12,407 nt of DNA from Jimgerdemannia flammicorona (taxonomy: Eukaryota; Mucoromycota; Endogonomycetes; Endogonales; Endogonaceae): positions 1 through 12,407 of the forward strand of contig RBNI01005559.1 of assembly GCA_003990745.1 (NCBI GenBank). The letters are read 5' to 3'. Of this stretch, positions 8,537 to 12,407 are shown one piece after another; position 1 is the stretch's first letter; each line of letters opens with the position of its first letter. The position numbers and the translations under genes were made by a program. The notes beneath the pieces are model-generated. The model had not been told where the DNA came from and ran no database searches. It worked only from the letters and a program-made list of their open reading frames with translations.

Positions 8537-11459
8537 CTACCTAATCCCCATAGGGAGGCTCCTCCCCACCTCCTCCCGAATGAAGATTACCCTATCACCC
8601 ACCATACCAACTCTCCCCCCACTCTGGCCACAAATTTTCTCTACTAAGCGGCATCTCTGACCACCCTGCAACCCCCAACCAAGCCACCAACCCGTTAAGA
8701 TATCTTCCATCAGCCAGCGCCACCTCACCAACTGGTCCCCCAAGCCCTGCCTGCTCCCACCCTTAAAGACAAATAGTCAATGACTGGCCAGTCCTACCCA
8801 AATAGCCAATGCCTAGCCCAAAGTAATTCACTTCTTCCCTATTCCCCCTACCAATTATTCCCTCAAGTCCTCCCACCTCCCTCATACCTCATCTCCCCTA
8901 CGCCATACCCACAAACATTCTCCAATTGTGTACCAAAATTCCCCCAGCACCTCACACTCTCCTAGCCAATATTCAGGTGTTTGCACCCAACCCTCTTCCT
9001 GCCCTACATTATGGCACTCTTTACAGTCAAAGTACCCCCCTACGATGAGGTGCCCTGAGCAAAAGTTGAGCATTACATTCCTCCACAGCATGCGCCACCA
9101 GATCACCCAGTACTTTGGCAGCATCCACTTTTTCCCCACAGCACTCCAAGTCCAGACACCATGCCAGTTCCACTCTTTGCCGATTCTGACTCCTTGCTAA
9201 CTGCTAGGCCACAGATCCTGACCTGGTCCCCTTTGGCATTCCATTCCATTACCAATGTCAAACTCAATTAAAGGGACACCACCCAGCAATATATGATCCC
9301 ATCTCCACATCGCCGGGCCCCAATCCTCCTCTCCTTCATTTCCCTACCAATGAATTACAATGCGGTGCGCCCCCTCTGCTATCCCCCACCAGAATCCCCT
9401 ATAACGCAGTCGCTTAGTATCCTGAAGTCCAACTAATACGAGGAGGTCCCCAGTTACGCCCCTTGGTGATGTCTGCCTCTCCCAGATTTTCTGTAGCAGA
9501 GGAACCCAACTACCTCCTCCCAATTCTACTGCCCTCTTTAGCCACCATGCCCTCAAGCAGCGTAGTCGTTTTGGGAAGTCAACCAGCCCCAGACCACCTC
9601 TCGCCACCAGTAGGGACAAGGTCTCCCAATCAATCTAACTCTGCCTTCCAGCCCAGATCCATCCCTTTGCTGACTTCACCAATCACTTCACCACCCAAGC
9701 TGGGAAGTCCAGATGATAAGTCAGGTACCACAACTTTGGCAGCCAGTAGACATTTAAAATCGAGACCCTTCCTGCCAGAGAGAAATGTCTACCCCCCCAA
9801 CTCCGCAGGGCCTCCTCCCAGATTCCAATCCTCTGCTCTCACCATAGTCTGGGCAGTACTGACCCATAGATAGACAGATAGATGCCCAAGTACCGCACTG
9901 CCTCACCAGTGGGGACGATTGTTCCTATAACCTCCCCTCTCACCAAACCATTACTGAGTACCATAATTTCACACTTGTGCCAATTCAACTTCGCTCCTGA
10001 GTGCTTCTCATACCACTCCACAGTCTTCTTGAGTTCCTCAACATCAGCAATCAAACCCAAACCAACCACCATGTCATCTGCGAAGGCCCCAACTTTCCAT
10101 CCTATGCCAAAAACAGAGAGACCTTCTATCTTCCGCCGAATTCTATCCATAAGGGTTCCAGAGAAAGGGCATACAAAATGGGGGACAGTGAGTCCCCCTG
10201 GGGCACCCCCCTGCCCAAGGAGAATGCTACCCCTCGATGACCATTGCATATGAGCACAGCCCTACTCCCTTCCAGTAGGCTGACCATCGCCGACCAGAAT
10301 TGGGGCGGAACCCCCATCCTATCCAAAACTTTCACCAGCCAGACTCTGCGCACCTGGTCATAAGCCTTCTCCTGGTCCAAGAAGACTAGTCACCCATCCA
10401 GTCCACCGGTTCTTGCCCCTTCAATAACTCCATGTACCCAGGCAGTGTCATCCCTGATGAGCCGACCACCCACAAATCCTCTCTGCTTCATACCCACAAC
10501 TTGCTGGGCCACCTTCTGTAATCTCGCCACTACCATCTTGGTCACCAACTTCCTGTCCATATCCAGCAACATTATCAGCCACCAGTTCTTCCAATCCTCC
10601 TGCCTTCCTTTGTTTTTATATAGTAGCATCACCAGCCCAAGGTCTTGCTCCCCCACCCACCTCCCAGTCTATAGAATAGAGTCACACAATGCTGTCATCT
10701 CTCCCATCACTCCTGGGACTCCAACCATATGCTTCCAAAAGTCCCAAGACAGACCATCCTCTCTAGGTACTGTACCTGGCGTTGTCGCGGTGAGAACCCG
10801 GTAGATCTCATCTTCCTGTACTAGCAAAACCAGGTCATCTAGCCCCTCGACCTGTGGTGGGTGCCACTCCTCCAATGCTTGGTCAATAGTCACAGCATCT
10901 GCCCCACCCTCCTCCTCACTCAACAATCCACTCCATCTCTCCTTCAGTGATCCAAGAATGTTCTGTACTCCATACACCAGTACACCCTCGGAATCCAGCA
11001 CCCCTTCCCACCACTGCTGTACCCGTCTCGCCCTAAGAGCCCTTGTAAGAAACTTGGAAGGCCTCTCCCCTTCCTCCAAATTCTGCCAGTGGAGACGTAC
11101 TGCCAAACCCTGTACCCTCACTTCCTCTTCTTCCCACAGCACCTGTTGTAGCTCCCTGATCTCCATTTTTGCCCTCATTAACCTCCAATCCTCTTCTCCC
11201 TTCAATATTTTTAACCTCGCCCACTCCTCCAGTAGCTTAGTTAATCTAGTAGAAGCTCAACGCACTATATGTCTCCTCTGCTTCCCAGCCTCCTTGCCAG
11301 CCTTACTCCAATAAATCTTGGCCATCTCCTTCAACCTCATCCACCAAACTCCCACGGAGACACTCTCCTGTCGCCGCACCTTTCTCCGCTACCTTACCGG
11401 TTACAAGATTTGGTAGACAACCTTCCGAGTTCCTTTTCCACAACTTATACCCCCTCTAC
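8537..11459 (-). pseudogene. Element B ORF2 fragment: RT and C-terminal zinc finger, endonuclease missing
   Basis: From the truncated 5' side the frame reads a charged linker with LEEGERPSKFL (10669-11205), then EDGLSWDFWK and LLYKNKGRQEDWKNWWLIMLL of the RT, GFVGGRLIRDD, motif A LDQEKAYD (10357-10380), motif B RGVPQGD (10192-10212), the catalytic FADDMVV (FADD at 10073-10084) and KLNWHKCE. Next come LAGRVSILNVYWLPKLWYL and GGLGLVDF. The zinc finger near 8954-9025 is CKEC...PEYWLGEC, with His replaced by Tyr. The terminal stop is TAG 8537-8539. In-frame stops include TAG 10669-10671, TGA 10390-10392, TGA 9839-9841, TGA 9683-9685 and TAG 9344-9346, with more upstream of 11205. A one-base deletion near 10150, relative to A, shifts the frame just before FADD. 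The domain order is that of the L1/Tx1 group. Confidence 0.87.
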
Positions 11460-12407
11460 CTCAGGTTGGTTTGCTGTACCTGTTGCAGGGTAGTGGGAGG
11501 GAGGCAATGGTGATATGTTGCCCCTTTATCGGTGTCCGATCGGTATCTTCTCTACTTTTTCGTGGTTTCTGGTGCCTCTGGCTGCATCTAGGGTGTACCC
11601 GTTTTGGTGCGGCGCTTTCTTCCTTTTGCCATTGTCAACAAGGTGTCGTCTCTGGTGTGTCACGGGCTACGTAGGGTGTCGGCTGACCTTGGGTGTCAAG
11701 TGCTAGTGTAGGTTACCTGCAGGTTATTTGGTGCCTGTGGTGGGGCCCTCTGAGCTTTGGCGAGCTTCCCGGCAAGCGCAGCGCTGGTGTAGGTGACTGC
11801 TTTTCGGGTGGAGTCAGGATGGGAGAGGAGATGGCCGTCACAGATAGGAGGAAGGGCAATTACGGTGGACCAGTAGGGTGTCAGGCTGGGGGCAGTCATC
11901 GGGGCTGGGGCAGGTGCTGCTTCGATGGGGCTATTTGATTGGTGTGGCATGGTTAGGTAGTAGGTGACACTCTCGGCTTCTTTTGGTGGGTAGCGGGGTG
12001 AGGCCCCAGTCATCAGGGAGGGTCGAGGGGCCCGAGGCTACCCATTTTAGGCGTCTTGGCTGCACTCAACTGGAACCGGGAGCTGACATAGCAATGTGAT
12101 CGAGGCCCACAGGCTTGAGTAGTGGGGTATTGGGGGTTTCCTCCCACCTCACGTGTAAGTCCTTTACTCACCTCAACTGGGAGAACCAGGCCCTACCCAC
12201 CGTGTTGTGCTTTGATGAGGGTTTTTCTTTGCCTGTCATTCTCTTTGGGGTGGCAGGGGCTATTCTATTCGGCTCGGGCATGGCCTTGTACATACGTTGG
12301 GTTCTCGGGCGTGCGCTTTCGGTCGTTAGCATATGGTTGGGTTCCCCTGGTGGTAGGGAGAGCATGGTGCGCAGAATGAGGTGCGGGCCAACATAGGCCC
12401 TGCTGCG
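11460..12407 (-). mobile_element. Probable 5' part of element C, separated by element B
   Basis: Composition changes sharply near 11460, from the C-rich element B to G/T-rich sequence on the plus strand that continues to the window edge. No LINE catalytic motif is visible. On the minus strand several stretches read as hydrophilic, Pro/Thr/Ser/Lys-rich protein, for example MTGKEKPSSKHNTVGRAWF (about 12180-12240) and VDNGKRKKAPHQNG (about 11600-11641), broken by stops. That would suit the disordered 5' coding region of a LINE. The strongest hint is at the junction: the frame ending QQTNLR before element B lines up in phase with VGFLNIHG after it. This is an inference; the stretch could instead be unrelated flanking DNA. 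No RNA gene or promoter is recognised in it. Confidence 0.4.

Larger units (their letters stand above)
8455..11459 (-). mobile_element. Element B: 5'-truncated L1/Tx1-like LINE, about 3.0 kb, nested in element C
   Basis: This is a second copy of the A family, with the same 3' terminus beside a 20-base poly(A) tail. It keeps the ORF2 linker, RT, C-terminal region and zinc finger but lacks the endonuclease and ORF1. The homologous frame fades near 11455 (YKLWKRN at about 11440), which is typical 5' truncation from incomplete reverse transcription. It is less decayed than A: about 60 CpG by eye against about 20 in the longer A, and longer open stretches. A 3-base CTC occurs at both edges (8452-8454 and 11460-11462) and could be a minimal target-site duplication, though 3 bases can match by chance. 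Confidence 0.85.

Noticed and set aside
12115..12396. Plus-strand frame with a hydrophobic, membrane-like segment
   Set aside because: It has no start context, no homology I recognise, and it overlaps hydrophilic minus-strand coding signal that fits element C better.
1..12407. CRISPR array, bacterial operon, phage or defence system
   Set aside because: There are no regularly spaced repeats, no compact co-directional genes with ribosome binding sites, and all recognisable proteins are LINE-encoded.

Overview
The window looks like a eukaryotic transposable-element graveyard. Nearly every supportable feature belongs to decayed non-LTR (LINE-type) retrotransposons on the minus strand. I see no bacterial-style gene, no rRNA or tRNA gene, no CRISPR array and no intact host gene. 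Eukaryotic origin is supported by APE-type endonucleases, LINE reverse transcriptases, poly(A) tails and AATAAA signals. A 16-base TTAGGG-type repeat tail would fit a lineage with TTAGGG telomeres, such as many fungi or animals. Strong CpG depletion in one element points to cytosine methylation. The organism cannot be named from this sequence; a methylating fungus is my best guess, and a streptophyte alga is an alternative.

The layout, left to right, is as follows. Positions 1-179 are flanking DNA of unknown identity. Positions 180 to about 5005 hold element A, read right to left: a decayed ORF1-like region, an endonuclease remnant, a reverse transcriptase (RT), a zinc-finger tail and a poly(A) tail. 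Positions 5006-8454 hold the 3' part of element C, an unrelated LINE. It has an endonuclease, an RT and a C-terminal Cys/His domain, and its 3' end is a telomere-like repeat instead of poly(A). Positions 8455 to about 11459 hold element B, a 5'-truncated sister copy of A. B appears to sit inside C, just upstream of C's endonuclease. Positions 11460-12407 are probably the displaced 5' part of C.

None of the three elements is intact. A carries many stops and frameshifts, B at least seven in-frame stops and one clear one-base deletion, and C five stops and one frameshift in ORF2. A and B share the same 3' terminus and the same RT and C-terminal domain order. By eye A has roughly 20 CpG in 4.8 kb and B roughly 60 in 3.0 kb, so A seems the older copy. 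The inferred order is A first (or independent), then C, then B into C. The points most worth checking are the nested insertion and the telomere-like tail of an endonuclease-bearing LINE.
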